A stretch of 64,000 nt of DNA, from the NCBI GenBank assembly GCA_037367405.1, contig JAZKJV010002619.1, positions 124,001 to 188,000 of the forward strand, in the 5' to 3' direction. The position numbers and the translations under genes are program-made. This document shows positions 11,259-23,936 of this stretch, piece by piece. Numbering within the stretch: position 1 is the stretch's first letter; each line of letters begins with the position of its first letter. Source of the stretch: Ottelia alismoides. Its lineage: Eukaryota; Streptophyta; Magnoliopsida; Alismatales; Hydrocharitaceae. The notes beneath the pieces were generated by a model, which saw nothing but the letters and a program-made list of their open reading frames with translations, did not search any database and was not told where the DNA came from.

Positions 11259-11478
11259 CTTGGTTTATTTTACGGTTAGACCATGTCATGGATTTTTCCG
11301 GTGCCACGAATTATGATACAATCGATTTTTGATCGATTGTGTTCGAACGGGATTCGATCTGCGATCTATGGATCGATCTAGGTTTATTCAATATTAATTG
11401 AATATTAATTAATTATGAAAACCCTTAATCGGGTCAGATTCGATGTCGGATTTGGGAGATTAGGATATGGGTGTCACA

Positions 11479-13924
11479 TCTACTATTGTGTTTCAGGACA
11501 TACTCAAGAGTAGGGTGATTGGATGTGGTCGTGAGCAGCGGGGGCTCTACACATTGGTCTAGCCTCCTCATGTTGGTGCCTCTACTATTCTCATTGGATC
11601 AGTCTCACAATACTTGTGGCATCTACGATGTAGTCACCTTCTTATATATAGCATTGTCATGTTCGCAGATTTCCCGTGATCTTCTTTCTAGTGCGAGGAT
11701 TGCCAACTTGGGACGCATCACCGCTCTTCTTTTCATTGTCGCTGGAGTCGTAGAAGTACTCAATTATTTGAGCTTATTCACTTAGATATTTGGGGTCCCA
11801 GTCATGTTCCTGAACACCAGGGACACTATTTTATCTTATTGCTACAGATGACGACTCTAAACTTTCTTAGGTCTTTCTCTTAAAAAATAAGTATGAAGTT
11901 GGTTGTTATTAAATCATTTATTAATGAAATAAAGAATATTTTCTCTGCTACAGTCAAGTTTTTACACTTTGACAATGTCCTAGAGTTTAATACATTACAA
12001 CTATCTGAGTTCCTCGATTCTCTAGGCATCATACACCAGACATCGTGTGCCTACATATCCTAGCGAAACGGCGTTGTCGAATGCAAACACAGTCATTTAC
12101 TTAATGTGGCTCGGACCCTTTTGGTCCGGAGTCGTGCTCCTTACTATTCCTGGGGTGATGTGATACAGTTTGCTACTTGGTGAATCGGGTGCCATCTTCT
12201 ATCTTAGGAGAAAAGGTTCCATTCTCCCTTACACCCCAAGTGCTTGGCTATCATGACAAGCTTTCCCCTCGAGCATATTGTGCTTCATATCCGATTGCTT
12301 CTCATGTCACCTTCGAGCGTCTGACAGGTGATTTCAGAAGGTGTTGTTGCCTTGTCCATCGTGGCCATACCACGAACCTACCAAGAGGTATTGACGGATA
12401 TCAGATGATGCCAAGCTATGGACGAGGAGACGGCGGCTCTTCAGTCCAGAGGTACTTGGAATCTGATCTCGGCCCCTACTGGGGCATCTATAGTAAGTTG
12501 CAAATGGGTCTTTATAGTGAAGCTGAATGCAGACGACAGTATTGATCGGTACAAGGCTCAACTAGTAGCGTGAGGCTTTACTCAGATATATGGGGTGGAT
12601 TATCTTGAGACCTTCTCTCCAATTGCTCGTCATTCTACCTTACGGAGTCTTTTGTCAGTTGTTGTGGTTTGAGATTGGCCTATGTCTCAACTTGGTGTCA
12701 AGAATGCATTTTCGTATGGTGATATTCAACAGGAAGTCTACATGCAGCAGCCGCCAGTGTTTGTTGCTGAGGTGGAGTGTTTACGGGTATGTAGACTTCA
12801 TAAGGCAATCTATGGCCTTAAGCAGAGCTGAGAGCTTGGTTCCAGAAGCTCTCGGATTTGTTTGAGAAACATGGGTTCAAATGGTCGAATGCAAATCATT
12901 CCTTTTTCATACAAAGAACCTCCAGAGGTATGATTGCTATTATGGTGTATGTTGATGATATACGTATTACAGGAGATGGCATACAAGGAATAAAGAGGGC
13001 GAAAGAATTTCTGGATCGTGAATTTGTTACCAAGGATCTTGGAGCTTTTAAATACTTTATGAGACTGGAGTTTGCCAGAAATCATCAAGGGCGTGTGATG
13101 ACTCAGAGGAAATATGTCACTGATTTGCTAAGTGACATGGGTATGCTTGGATGTCGACCTGCTACCACACCCATGGATCCAAGCATGAAGCTATGCGATG
13201 ATGATATTGATAAGGTTGACAGTACAAGATACAGGGGGCTGGTGGGAAAGCTTCTTTATGTTAGCATTACCAAACCGGATATTTCATTTGTTGTCAGTCG
13301 GGTAAGCCAGTTCATGGAACAACCTCGTCAGGTACATATGGATGCTATACAAATAATACTATGGTATCTCAAATCATTTCCAGGTGCAGGGCTACTATTT
13401 AAAAGAGGTGGTACCATCACTATCTCAGCATGCGCAGATTATGGAGGGTAACCCAAGGACAGGTAGTCCACAATAGGATTTGCTATATTTGTTGGAGTTT
13501 CACTTGTATCATGAAAAGACAAGAAGCAAATTGTAGTTGCTAGATCTAGTGATGAATCTGGGTATAGGGCTATGGCTTGTCTGGGTTCAAGCAGTCCTCA
13601 CAGATATACATATAGATGTTCCTCTTCCCATGTCGATGAAATGCAACAATCAGGCTACCATGTTCATAGCTAATAATCCCATGTCAGCTGAAATATGACA
13701 ATCAAGCTACCATGTTCATGCAATCCACGAAAGGACAAAGCACATTGAGGTCGATTGCCATTATATATGTGACATGATTCAAAAGGACTTCATTTCTACA
13801 TCTCATGTCAGCTCAAGGGATCAGACGACAGACATTTTCACCCAGGCCTTACTTAGAGGATCATTTCAAAAGTGTTCATCCAAGCTGAGCACGATAGATA
13901 TCTATGCTCCATCTTGAGGGGGAG
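11479..13924 (+). pseudogene. Copia-1 segment b: integrase, RT and RNase H remnants, PPT
   Basis: Copia-1 continues from 3910 after LTR-B. In order I see the GAG-pre-integrase to integrase region (HLDIWGPS-like codons near 11780-11800, then a decayed DDE core to about 12170), a damaged linker, and reverse transcriptase (open frame 12858-13451) with IAIMVYVDD (YVDD at 12948-12959), VTKDLGAF and GCRPATTPMDPSMKL. An RNase H remnant extends to about 13860, followed by the polypurine tract TTGAGGGGGAG at 13914-13924. Stops and frameshifts are frequent outside 12858-13451. The order (integrase before RT) is diagnostic of Ty1/copia. It belongs to the same family as Copia-2, -3 and -4. Confidence 0.88.
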
Positions 13925-14030
13925 TGTAGAGATATGTTTCTATATTTATACTCTTTTATCTATTTCTTTTCATTTGGTTTGTTTTATGCAAAGGGCTCAA
14001 GGAATAAATAAGTCTCTTATTTTTCCCAAT
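13925..14030 (+). mobile_element. Copia-1 3' LTR remnant
   Basis: TGTAGAGATATG directly after the polypurine tract matches the start of the Copia-2 5' LTR (33785) and Copia-4 LTRs. Similarity by eye fades after about 100 bases, so the 3' edge is uncertain. The family's LTR is only about 150 bp. Confidence 0.6.
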
Positions 14031-14164
14031 AGAGATTGATCATCTCTAGATAGAAAATGGTGGATTGTGCAAGGAACATATAAAAGAAGCCGAGAATGGA
14101 GCATGGAGTCGTCATGCAACGAAGAGAGATTATTTTTAAGGAAAAATCATGATCTGTCGAGGAG

Positions 14165-17100
14165 ATGCCTACCCAAAAACTTTATATTCACAAGTTATGC
14201 AAAATAATTACAAATATCAAGAATCCCTTAGGATCCTGACATGTTCTGTGACATTCTCCACATAAAATATTTCATCCTGAAATGCCAAATCATCCTTAGC
14301 CAGCCAAATGGGCCACAAAATAGCGACGACCAATGTAAAAGTAGAGATCGGGCCCCTAATGCTACAAGTCTACATAGTCCCAAAACATAACGGTACAACC
14401 ATTGGAAATCCCCTCCATAGTCGGAGTCCCATAAACCACATGTGACGAACCACACTGGAAGTATAAGTGATTTGAATCCTCGAGCACCTCTTGGCATCAC
14501 TGGTACAACCTATCCACCCCTGCAAGGGAATAGAACGTCGTGCCCTAGTAAGTATCTGATCATGTCTCAATAACCACATGGACACATTGACCTGCAAAGA
14601 GATCCTCTACTTCCATGTGTTCTGGAACTCAGTAGAGACAATGCTTGAATCAAAAACCATGACTGCATATAATGCATTCTAGGCCTTTCACAGTGAAAAG
14701 TGTCAATGTCCAAGACTAGTGATCCCGACCAATTTATAGGCCACCCATCTCAAACAACACGTCAAGTAAACAAAAGTTCTCTTTCGTCCTCTTATCAGAC
14801 AGACCTGTACACATGGGGCACCACCCATAACCATACAAAGTCTCACTGACAGACGTTATTCAATCCATCACAAAGGCGAAGTGGAGGGGGAAGCAATCAT
14901 AGAGTATACCATGTCTCATCTAATCAGTAAGCCAGAAGCGAAAATCCTTCCCATAACCCAGAGCCAAATGGAAAATGTAGAAGACCAAAAGGAGCACCAC
15001 AAGCACACCACCCCCTCCCAAATTTGACGAAGAATGCACCATCCAACCTACCATGAGGAATATGTTGCCACACCATAGATTGCATGCATAAAATAAGACA
15101 ATATGTTCGAGCCCTCATACAAAATCGAAGATATCCACTTGGTCAGCAAAGCCCTATTCAACAGCTCTAAACTCCTCACCCTCATACCATTGTCATCCTT
15201 TTGTCAAAAATATCGACCTGTAACTCTCAAGCGGCATCTCGTGTATCTCCCTGATACTCGTCCAAAGAAGGAATAAAGCCAACAAGTCACTCACAAACAA
15301 CAATAGGAATCATCCAAGTCAACCTAAACAACAAAATATGATTCAAAAAATAGGAATGGCATAGAGCATCGACTTCACCAAGAAAGTCACCCTCTCCTCG
15401 ACAAACAAGAAACCCTCCAACCAACTAGTTTTCTCTCCATATTCTCAATGGCTAACAACCAATCAGCTTGCCTCAATCTTCTGCATACCTAAGTCTTAAA
15501 TACGATATAAGCAGTGCGCTTTTTGCGTCCCCAAAGTCGCACCAAGTCGCAATCTCAGTGTCCTCCATCCAGAAAGGGACAAATACGAGCTCGGCACCAT
15601 TGATCTACAGGTCAGAAATCATCCCAAAAGGATCCCAGACACTAGCAACGCTCTCTACCGCATTACTTCCACCCTCCACCAAAAAAGTCGTGTCATCTGC
15701 ATACTGCAAAAGAGGCACCAAGATGTCCAGGTAACCACTAGCGGGACCATCCTAGAGAGTGCATCTGCCACGGCCACACAAAATAAAGGGGTCATAGGAC
15801 AACCCTGTCACACACCTCTCGGGTCTAGAAGAAAACCCCAACCTACCTATCATTCATCAGCATTGAATGCGACATTGTCGTAACACCCCTCTTCATCCAA
15901 GCAATCCAATCATCACAAAAGCGCCTACGAGAGAGGGAGGCTCAAATAAAACGTCAAACAACATAATCGTAAGTCGTGAACAAGTTCACCTTCCAAAGCA
16001 TGCCCTTTACTTTTTTATCATCTCTAATAATTCATTGGAAACCAACCAAGCCCAAAGACCGATTGGCATTCATCCCAAAGACTGTTATGTGCATTTCCTC
16101 CGAGGAGAGGGCCTCACCACCTTAGTCCTCTGCAACGCATACAAACACGACACTGTCGTGTCTGCCCATCTCGCAGCCCCGTAAGAGGGGAGAGGTGCTT
16201 GATGAACTCACAAAACTACCCCACTATAGCAGCCCCAATAGTCAGATCTCCCTCCATGACGTCCACACCAGCCTCAATCAAGTGTATCATATTATGTATC
16301 TGACAACCATTGGATGTAGCAAGGAAAATTTGACATCTCCTCCATCCATATCTACATGGACCACTGACACCACTCAACTTCCTACTTTATGTCCTCCAGC
16401 AGGATCTGAATCTGCTTCTTCCAAGCCAATCTCTCTTCCTCATGAGCTCCCTAGAGCCATCCAACAAATCCAGGTAAGACACCTCTACCAAATCTCACGT
16501 CCTATCAGTCCAATTGATTTGCACAGCCCATCTGAAATAAATCAACATCTTATATAAGGCCTCAAGCTTAGCCATCAGCACCCTAGAAGCCAATCATTCC
16601 ACTGAATGGTGTCTCCATCACATGGAAACCTGCTTACAAAACACATCCTCCAAAGCCACAAGCTTTTAAATTGAAACAGACTCCCAACACGAGACCCCTC
16701 ACAGAGTGTCTAAGATAGGAGTATGGTCAAAGTGAAATCGAGGCAAAGACTGGATGTAAGCCAGTAAGAATCAGCTCCACACATCTCAGAAAATGGTCAA
16801 GATAAGACCTCGACGTCGAGTTCCGCCAGGTAACAGGAGTCGGTGGCATCCATCACTTCCAAAGAAAATTCACCAACAAAATCAACGAAGAGAGGGGACT
16901 GTGTCCACCACTAATCTCTCATGAGGACGATCGAGCGACTAAAGGGTGACCTCAAAGTCACTGCTTGGCAGTCATCACAACGCAAGAAATATCACTCAAA
17001 CATTCGTAGCTCATCCCATAAATCAGCAATAGTTGAGGCCCCAATTGGCTCATAGACTATCAAGAAAAAATAGCATATCGTCATATCGACGCAGGAGAAC

Positions 17101-17240
17101 CACATAAAGTAAGCATCACGCCTAAATTAAATCGCACACCTTAAGAAGATTGTCATTCCATCCAGCAACAATGCCTCCTAAGGCACCAATCGAGGGAATG
17201 TTACAAAACGCTGATAGCAGTGAGCCTGCCATTGTCCCCC
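14165..17240 (-). pseudogene. Decayed L1-type LINE (endonuclease to RT to zf-RVT)
   Basis: Read on the minus strand, broken frames show a run of L1 landmarks. Near 16800-16700 there is TWRNSTSRSYLDHFL and DHTPILLDT (end of the L1 endonuclease). Around 15830-15680 is the RT core with LLQYADD (YADD at 15692-15703). Near 14330-14230 is the C-terminal ILWPIWLAKDD..FQ typical of plant L1. No frame stays open for more than about 120 codons. There is no clear poly(A) or target duplication, and both edges are approximate. Plant L1 proteins nick DNA and reverse-transcribe their own RNA; this copy cannot. Confidence 0.7.
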
Positions 17241-18990
17241 AAGTTAAAGCGTCCCAACTCTTAATGAAGAGAGATGTTGAGATAAAAAGGATGAGAGAAG
17301 GAAAATATTGGTTAGCATAATCAATGTTTGAAATATTATTACGTAGGCCATTGGTCGTTATATAGGTCCTCTTATTGGGTCGTTATTTGGATCGAGGTGA
17401 CAGGCTGATGGGTTTTGTCCAAGATCAACCCGAACCCAATCCATTTATTTCGTAGGTTGAATTTGTATCCCACATCCAGCCAACTACATATCAAGCTCTG
17501 GTTTAGATAATTCTTGTGGGCTAGGTTAGGTCGTCTTGGCTCAACTCATCCTTAACGATAACTTTGTCCACAAAATCTACTTATTAGACCATCATTACAT
17601 TAGCACATAAAGTACTAAATTCTCCAAGTTAAAGGTAAACTTATAGCTATACATTCAACCTAAATCATTATTATAATGCTGAAAATAGATGGTTTACATG
17701 TGAGTTCTTAAATTTTCAACCCACAATCTTCTATAATTAATGAATGAATAGAGAAAAAATAGTTAAACTTCTAACTCCATGATGAATTGAAAAGGCATGG
17801 AAATGTGTTTTCTATATTTATATACATTTATATACATGTAATATTAATGTAATTCCTCTTTAAAGAAAATAAAGGATTGTGCATTAAGACTTGTAACTAT
17901 CCTCATAGGAAATCGCCATGATGGAACAATCATTTATAAAAAAACTATAGAAGTGATTCCTTTAGAATGTGGAAGCCAACCTCATACTCCTAGCCATACT
18001 ATCAGCCTAAGTAATCTACACAGCATATCCTTAACGAAGACACACATCTCGATCACCCACTTCATAAAGAAATGTTAAGTTCATTTCAAGGCCTTAAATT
18101 TTAGAATTTGGTTTTGTTTTGCCAAGTCCAGAAAGAGAACTCGGAGAATTTCGTTGAAATTTCGGAATTCATGAATATTACTCTAAAATCAAGTTTTCCC
18201 AAACATTAAGTTTTTAATGCTCCTAAATCAATAAATAAAATAGAAATACATGCTTATTTGTAAAATAATAGTGTAAATATAAGTTTTGAAGGAGTATTAT
18301 CATCATAATTACCACACATCTTGATATATTATAGCAGTGTGTTGCCTAGAGTCTGAATTGGTTTCTGAACTAGAAGCAAAAAGCATGATAATCATCTCTT
18401 TAACAAGAATTAGGTAACTCTTCTCATAACTACTAAACAAAATATATATATATATCAAAATAAAGCTTTTCAACTCTAAAACTTGAATTTAACTCTTGAA
18501 CCTTGAGTCTAACTGATTTGGTTTGGATTTAGATCTAAGTTTCAGAACGGGCTAAAGGAACTTGTTCAAATAATAATAAATTTCTTTAGGAAGTCAACAC
18601 ATTAGCATAGAAATGGATGAAAATTCGTTGATATAGATTCCCCTATTTTTGACATTTCATCGAAATCACGTGCAATTTCAATGAAATTTTGCCAACATTT
18701 CATCGAAATCCTAGAAAAGAAAATAAGGTAACGCTTTGATGTCGCTAACATGGAGAAATGGAAGTTTCAGGGAAATTCGAAAGAATTTCACGGAAATTTG
18801 AGGTCATGGTTAATCTTCCCAAGCACAAACACCCCACCCTACCCTCTCATCAAATTTGTGACCAACCTCAGTATACTTACGAAACAATATTACTATCCTA
18901 CCCAAATTAGACTAGAAGAATTTTCTCATCAACATACCACCACACAACTTGTGCATTGACAAGTAATCTGCAAGCTTTGGTTGATAGCAC
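17241..18990. other. Gene-free AT-rich stretch
   Basis: There are no convincing frames. Around 18120-18800 short related words (TTTCATCGAAAT, GAAATTTCGGAATT and similar) recur in both directions, as in terminal regions of plant DNA-transposon remnants. I could not fix ends or a target duplication. A short AT microsatellite lies near 18440-18456. Confidence 0.4.
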
Positions 18991-19009
18991 AATTTTCAAA
19001 AGAATCAAA

Positions 19010-20540
19010 TCCGCCCCCCCCCCCGAGATGCATTATGCCTTCCAACCAACTTTTTCTTTGTTTTCTCTGCTCAAGTACCCCAAACATTATGGCTAAATGT
19101 AATACCAATACACATCAAAGGCAAACCTAAATAATGCAACAGAATATACTGACGATGCAACCTCAGCAGATGTCCACAATCTCAAGCAGCCTCATAAGAG
19201 AAATGGAAGGGCACATACGCGGATATCTCACGATTAACCTGTAAAAATCTATAATGTGTTTGGCCTCCCTAAGAGGATAATCCACGAAGAACAGAGTGTC
19301 ACCTGTGTACTACAAGCTTGAGATGGACAGGCTATAAGTTGTGAAATAGTTGCCATTTACTACATGTTATATTGTTACAGACATCGCCATTAGCGCTGGC
19401 ACAAAGAGAAGATGTGCAAAAGGAAACTACAGCCTAACACCTTTCTATGGCTAACAACCCCCCGCCCCATACATGCCCATTCATTGTGACCAACTAAGAG
19501 GTGTGACATACGTCACATACCCATTCATCTAAGACATCCAATCATCTACAAACCCCCTCTTGTGAAAAGCACACAAAAGAAACCCTAGACTAGTCGATCA
19601 TAAGCTTTGAAAAATTATACTTTCATAAGCAACGTGAAGACATGTCTCCTCTTCTGATGAACCACCATCTTGGAAACCATAATTATGCTGCCCATCATTA
19701 CTTTGTCGAGCAAAAACCGTGTATTAAGGACTAATCCGGCCGTCAAGTACAGAATACAACATGTTAGACGAAAGTTTTTCCACAGTCAGGTGCATGCCAT
19801 ACAAAAGCGCAAGGGGCCTGAAATCCCCGACCGTCTGAGAAATGTCCTCTGTTCCAAAAAAACATCAACATAAAGGCCTGGACAAACCCCTCAAAGAGGA
19901 AAATTGGAATAGTTGCGACACCTCATGAGAGAGAAGATACATGTCAAGTCGCAACCTCGTAGTGAAGCGCTAATAAGTTTATATTTGGTTGGCTACCTCC
20001 CAAATCTCGAGCTCCAACTCTCCAATCAATTCCAAAACTCTGGAACCATTTGGTCTAGCACTCTCGAATCCCTGGGATGATCTCCAACCAACACCATGAT
20101 ATTAAAATCACAACATTAGTCAATCAAGATCAGCAATAGAACAACTGAAGTCACAATGCTTCAAATGGAGTGACATGTAATCTCCAGATCAGTGTGCTTG
20201 TAAGAATGCACGCCAAAAGATGATGCTCATGCTTTCACATTGTCTCCACATCCATCATCGATCAGTTTCTACTAGCCATAACAACGTCGGCCGGCAAAGG
20301 TCGCATAGTCCTTCCACCCCCAAGCACTACTGAAACTTACGAAACTACCAAATAGGAGGCCTGCCACCATTATGAGATCAAGATCTGTTAATTTAGGATG
20401 GGGAGGGTTAATCACCTCAACAAAGATGTCCATAGCTCCCAATGGAGCAAGACTGTCAGACCACATGTGATACCTCCCCAGTTGCAATAGCACTCCCACC
20501 ACGGAGTTAAAATCATGGCAATAAAAAGACAATTCCTTCA
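19010..20540 (-). pseudogene. Decayed L1-type LINE with altered RT active site
   Basis: The minus-strand frames show an endonuclease-like segment (20541-20272, beginning near FYCHDFNSVVG, resembling the L1 G(D)FN motif). Further on is an RT core remnant followed by the SISLMRL and YLGLPL-like region near 19200-19080. The catalytic YADD box reads YTGD (19298-19309) and is followed by TLFFVDYPLREAKHII, so the first catalytic aspartate is lost. A C-run of 13 (19012-19024) sits at the 3' side. Edges are approximate. Confidence 0.6.
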
Positions 20541-20769
20541 CATACAGCAGTCAAAATTGACAACATTACTGTGTGCCATCACCAAAAAGTAGTTTCCTGC
20601 AATGCACCAAAGAGCATAATGCCTATATCAAACATTTGATAGCTTGTTCCTACAACTCCCAAACAATCAGATACCATCAAACTTCGTTATATCTCCCATG
20701 AAGGAGGGATGAGCATCTTCCCAACCAATGCCACTGCCAAAAGGAAGTTCCTAACCTTGGTCATGTTAT

Positions 20770-21075
20770 CTCCCACGAGCACTAACTCAATCGACTTTTG
20801 CAAGGGGGGAGGCAAGAGGATGGAGTGTAAAAGGACGAGGACCTTCCTATTTCATCAAAGTCAGGTGTTGCCACATGACATGCATTGAATAAGAAGCCTA
20901 ACGATGATCTAGCCCAACCTCACTCACACGGTACCCCATGAACACCAACTCAATCGGCTATCGTAATGGAGGAAGGAGGAGGAAAGGATGACCCCCCCCC
21001 ACACACACACACACCTTTGCCAAATGAATCACATGGAACAAGAAGCCTAACAATGATCTAGCCTAGCATAACAAA
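20770..21075. repeat. Imperfect direct duplication of ~150 bp with AC microsatellite
   Basis: ACCAACTCAATCGGCT-like sequence followed by a G-rich run, then GAAGCCTAACGATGATCTAGCC-like sequence, occurs at about 20775-20920 and again at about 20940-21070. The second copy contains a C-run plus (AC)n at about 20991-21015. Confidence 0.65.
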
Positions 21076-21461
21076 AGTAAATGACAGTACCATTGCAAGC
21101 CCGTGCCAGGAAGAACAAAAGCCCCCACCTGAAGCACCTACATGCTTCATGTCGTCGACATCAAACCTCAGTTCAAGCCCATTTTCACATCTCCAGCAAC
21201 TTCAATTGCATATGAACCTATGTTGCCAACCTCCCTCTCCTTTTGTTCCACTCCCGACAAACTTCATCCTTCCGCTCCCTCGCTTTCCCCCTCCCTCGTG
21301 ATTTTTTTCATAGCCCTGCCTTCTCCTGTATGTTTATTCAATTCCTTAGGTCACACTAAGTAGGGTTGTCCTTATCAAAGACGATGCAAAAAAAAACATA
21401 GCAACATGATAGAACATGAAGTATTTAAGCTACAGTGCAAGAATCACAATCTCCAAAATAC

Positions 21462-21645
21462 CTGACTTTTTGAAGTGAAGTATATGTCTTCTTATTTCTT
21501 CAATTTTTCCCCATCCACAATTTAGTGGTTCTATTTGAAGATATACACCAGAAACACGAGGATCATAAGCTGCTTTAGTAAAATTTTCACAGATCTGAGG
21601 TAGAGATAACCCGGAAGAGAAGCGGCTCATTAACTGATCAGTAAT
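21462..21645 (-). pseudogene. SPPA: Single exon resembling chloroplast protease SPPA
   Basis: On the minus strand a 184-bp open segment starts right after an AG acceptor (TTTAAACCAG, 21646-21655) and stops right before a GT donor (GTATTTTG, 21461 downward). It encodes ITDQLMSRFSSGLSLPQIC, then ENFTKAAYDPRVSGVYL and CGWGKIEEIRRHI, ending KKSG. From memory of the family this closely matches the first peptidase S49 domain of plant SPPA, a thylakoid-associated light-induced serine protease. The open frame and both splice signals are intact, which argues for recent host-gene origin. I could not find neighbouring exons on either side within the window, so it is either a lone captured or duplicated exon or part of a gene with very long repeat-filled introns. 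Confidence 0.7.
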
Positions 21646-22861
21646 CTGGTTTAAAAAGTGGGTACCAATTATATCAAGAGTACGTTATCAAATATATTCT
21701 TGTAAGCAAATAAAGATGTCATCATTTTACCATTGAAAGGCAGGTTTTTCAAAACCAATAAAGAAATAAGTAGTCAACTAGAATGACGACAACAGGCAGG
21801 TCACTTATAATTCAGAAACCATGAATGGACTTCTCCATTTATACTACTAGAGCACATGAAAAAACAAATGTTCCAACTCCTTTTATTTGCAAAAAACTAT
21901 GCTGGATGTAGCAATTATGTTATAGATGAATATCCTTCTCACGGCAATCAGATTAGATTTAAAGAATGGGGATGTTCAGTTGAAGAGGATGGAAAAGGGC
22001 CTAAGCTTAGAGCAGAACCGATTGCAGTTTCTTGGTTCCAGATGTATTTCTTGGATCCCTTATAAGTGTAATAGCTTCTACGCAAGTGCATTTTTCTATT
22101 TTCTACGTCAGCTTCCTGGTGCATCTTAAAGATGTTCGAGGCGAAAGATAAGTCCCTAAATCAATTCCTAGTATAAGCCATTCTACCTTCCCCAAGCATG
22201 CTTTCACTCATGTTCCGCTCGATATAAATTGTCTCTCTTCGGAAAGCCAAAGAGTAACTGTAATATCTCTGATATTGATGACCTCCAAAGTGCATGTATT
22301 CTACCTTGAAGCAAAGACAAGTCGTTCAGAGTTGAAGAATAAGCTATAAAAAATCTATAAGATTAAACTATAACTTAGTCTAGAATGAATTAAGACGAGT
22401 TTTAAGGATGGCTAATTGATTTGTGTAGAGACACAACTTAACTAAATTCAGAAGAACATTGAAGAAGGTAGGCAAAATATGATAAGCGTGGAGTTAATAC
22501 ATCTTAGTCAAGGATTAAGGGCAGCGTTAGGAATTAGGAAATCCAGAGGTAATCAGATGGGTGATTAGCAAAGAAATCGCAATGGCACCACTACTAATAA
22601 CAATGGAGTCCAAGGACACATATAAGAACGAAAAATCTATTAATATCTTGAATTGTGACACTTGGCAGCCTATTTTCATGCAAAAGAAACCTATATAGTC
22701 ACAGAGTCTCCTGATTCGAACCAGTTACTCTCTTCACAAATTCCTGAAGAAAAAAGCAGCATTCCCCTTTGAAACCCAAGGAGAGAAGGTTGGCATCAAG
22801 CCTAATATAGTAGAATCTGAAGAGTATACCGGTACATCTCATGATATACCGCTACTCGTAA
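21646..22861. other. Intervening stretch without recognised gene
   Basis: AT-rich, with no recognised domain. A plus-strand open stretch at about 21898-22070 (CSNYVIDEYPSHGN...) looks exon-like but I cannot assign it. The motif ATACCGGTA/ATACCGCTA occurs near 22826-22850, as it does around 35840-36030. Confidence 0.4.
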
Positions 22862-23936
22862 TCTATATACATCTATATACTTTCTTTAAAGTCGGGTTTT
22901 TCACCCATTAACTGACACATGGCACGATGGGGGCTCTTCCTTCCATTCCCCGCTGCTGCATTTTCCCGTTCTCTCGTGTACAACTGGTTTCTCACCCATA
23001 CAGTGAAACGTGCCTTGCCGGGCTCTTCCCTTTCCTTTCCTTTTGCATTTTTTCCCTGCATCTTCCACCTGTTAGGCAACACGTGGCAAGATGGACTCTT
23101 CCCTGCCTTTTCTGTCTTCACAACTTTATCTCTGCTTTTGCAATTTGCCCCTTTCTCTCCTCCATTTCTTCCCTTCCTTTCTTGTCCTTGCAATTTTTCC
23201 ATTCCTACTTTTGCAAGTTTTCCTTTCCATCGGCATTACCATACTCTATCCCTTCAGCGGATAAAGCTATGCCACGTGAAATGATGGATCTTTCCTCTTT
23301 TTTTTCAATTTTACCATTGTGTCTCTTCCCTTCCCTTTCTGTTTTTCAATCTTGCGCTCTCCACCCTTTATGTGCTACGTTAGTTCTGAGATTCTTCCCT
23401 TCTCTTTTTGTTTGTTTTTGCAATTTTTCCTTCCATTCCTATTACCATTCCCTCTCCTCCAAAATTAATGCCTCTCTCTCCATTTTAGCATTCCATGCAC
23501 ATTAATGCCACGATTAATTATTTGCATTGCCACGCACAATACATAAAAAAGTTAATTTATCGATTCGATCATTGATGAATAATGGATGTCCTTGAGTTAC
23601 CATTGGAGGAGAAGTGCATTGGTGATTTGTTAACATATAACATCCTAATTTAATACTTTAACCCTAAACAATGCATGAAAATTTGCATAAAAAAACATTG
23701 ATCGTAGTTCAGATATTCACTAGACATTTACAAACCGATAATTCCATTATAGATGTTCAGTTTTGCAGTCATATGTGGAATTAACGTCATCATTTTCTTT
23801 GAGTTTTCCACATTAAAAAAACCTCATTCTTTCTGTTGTCTGTCTTATCTAATGGAGATATCAAACATCTTTTATAAAGAAACTAAATAATCGGGTCAAT
23901 GGTAAAGCCAATTCATAAATCTATCTTGCAGCTTCC

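Larger units (their letters stand above)
3911..11478 (-). mobile_element. Gypsy (Tekay/Del-like) solo LTR, copy B, split by an RTE LINE
   Basis: The ends are TGTGATCACT (3911) and GGGTGTCACA (11478), an imperfect terminal inverted repeat matching LTR-A and LTR-C. Removing the RTE and one target copy (7486-11258) leaves about 3.8 kb of pure LTR sequence with no internal gag-pol. Perfect TCTAC duplications flank it, so it is a solo LTR, the usual product of LTR-LTR recombination. Orientation is taken from LTR-C, which sits 3' of a minus-strand pol. The GC-rich block shared by all copies is at 4984-5440. It is about 0.75 kb shorter than LTR-C even though it carries a tandem array (6028-6590) that I do not see in A or C. 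It interrupts Copia-1. Confidence 0.92.

Noticed and set aside
21856..22129. Plus-strand exon-like frames (DEYPS...FKEWG and LKRMEKGLSLEQNRLQ)
   Set aside because: There is a faint resemblance to the segment before the SPPA exon, but it lies on the opposite strand and no splice signals fit. Not assigned.
22919..23505. Overlapping 121-, 192- and 109-aa frames
   Set aside because: Pyrimidine-rich low-complexity sequence (Phe/Ser/Pro/Leu) open in two plus frames and on the minus strand. No domain.
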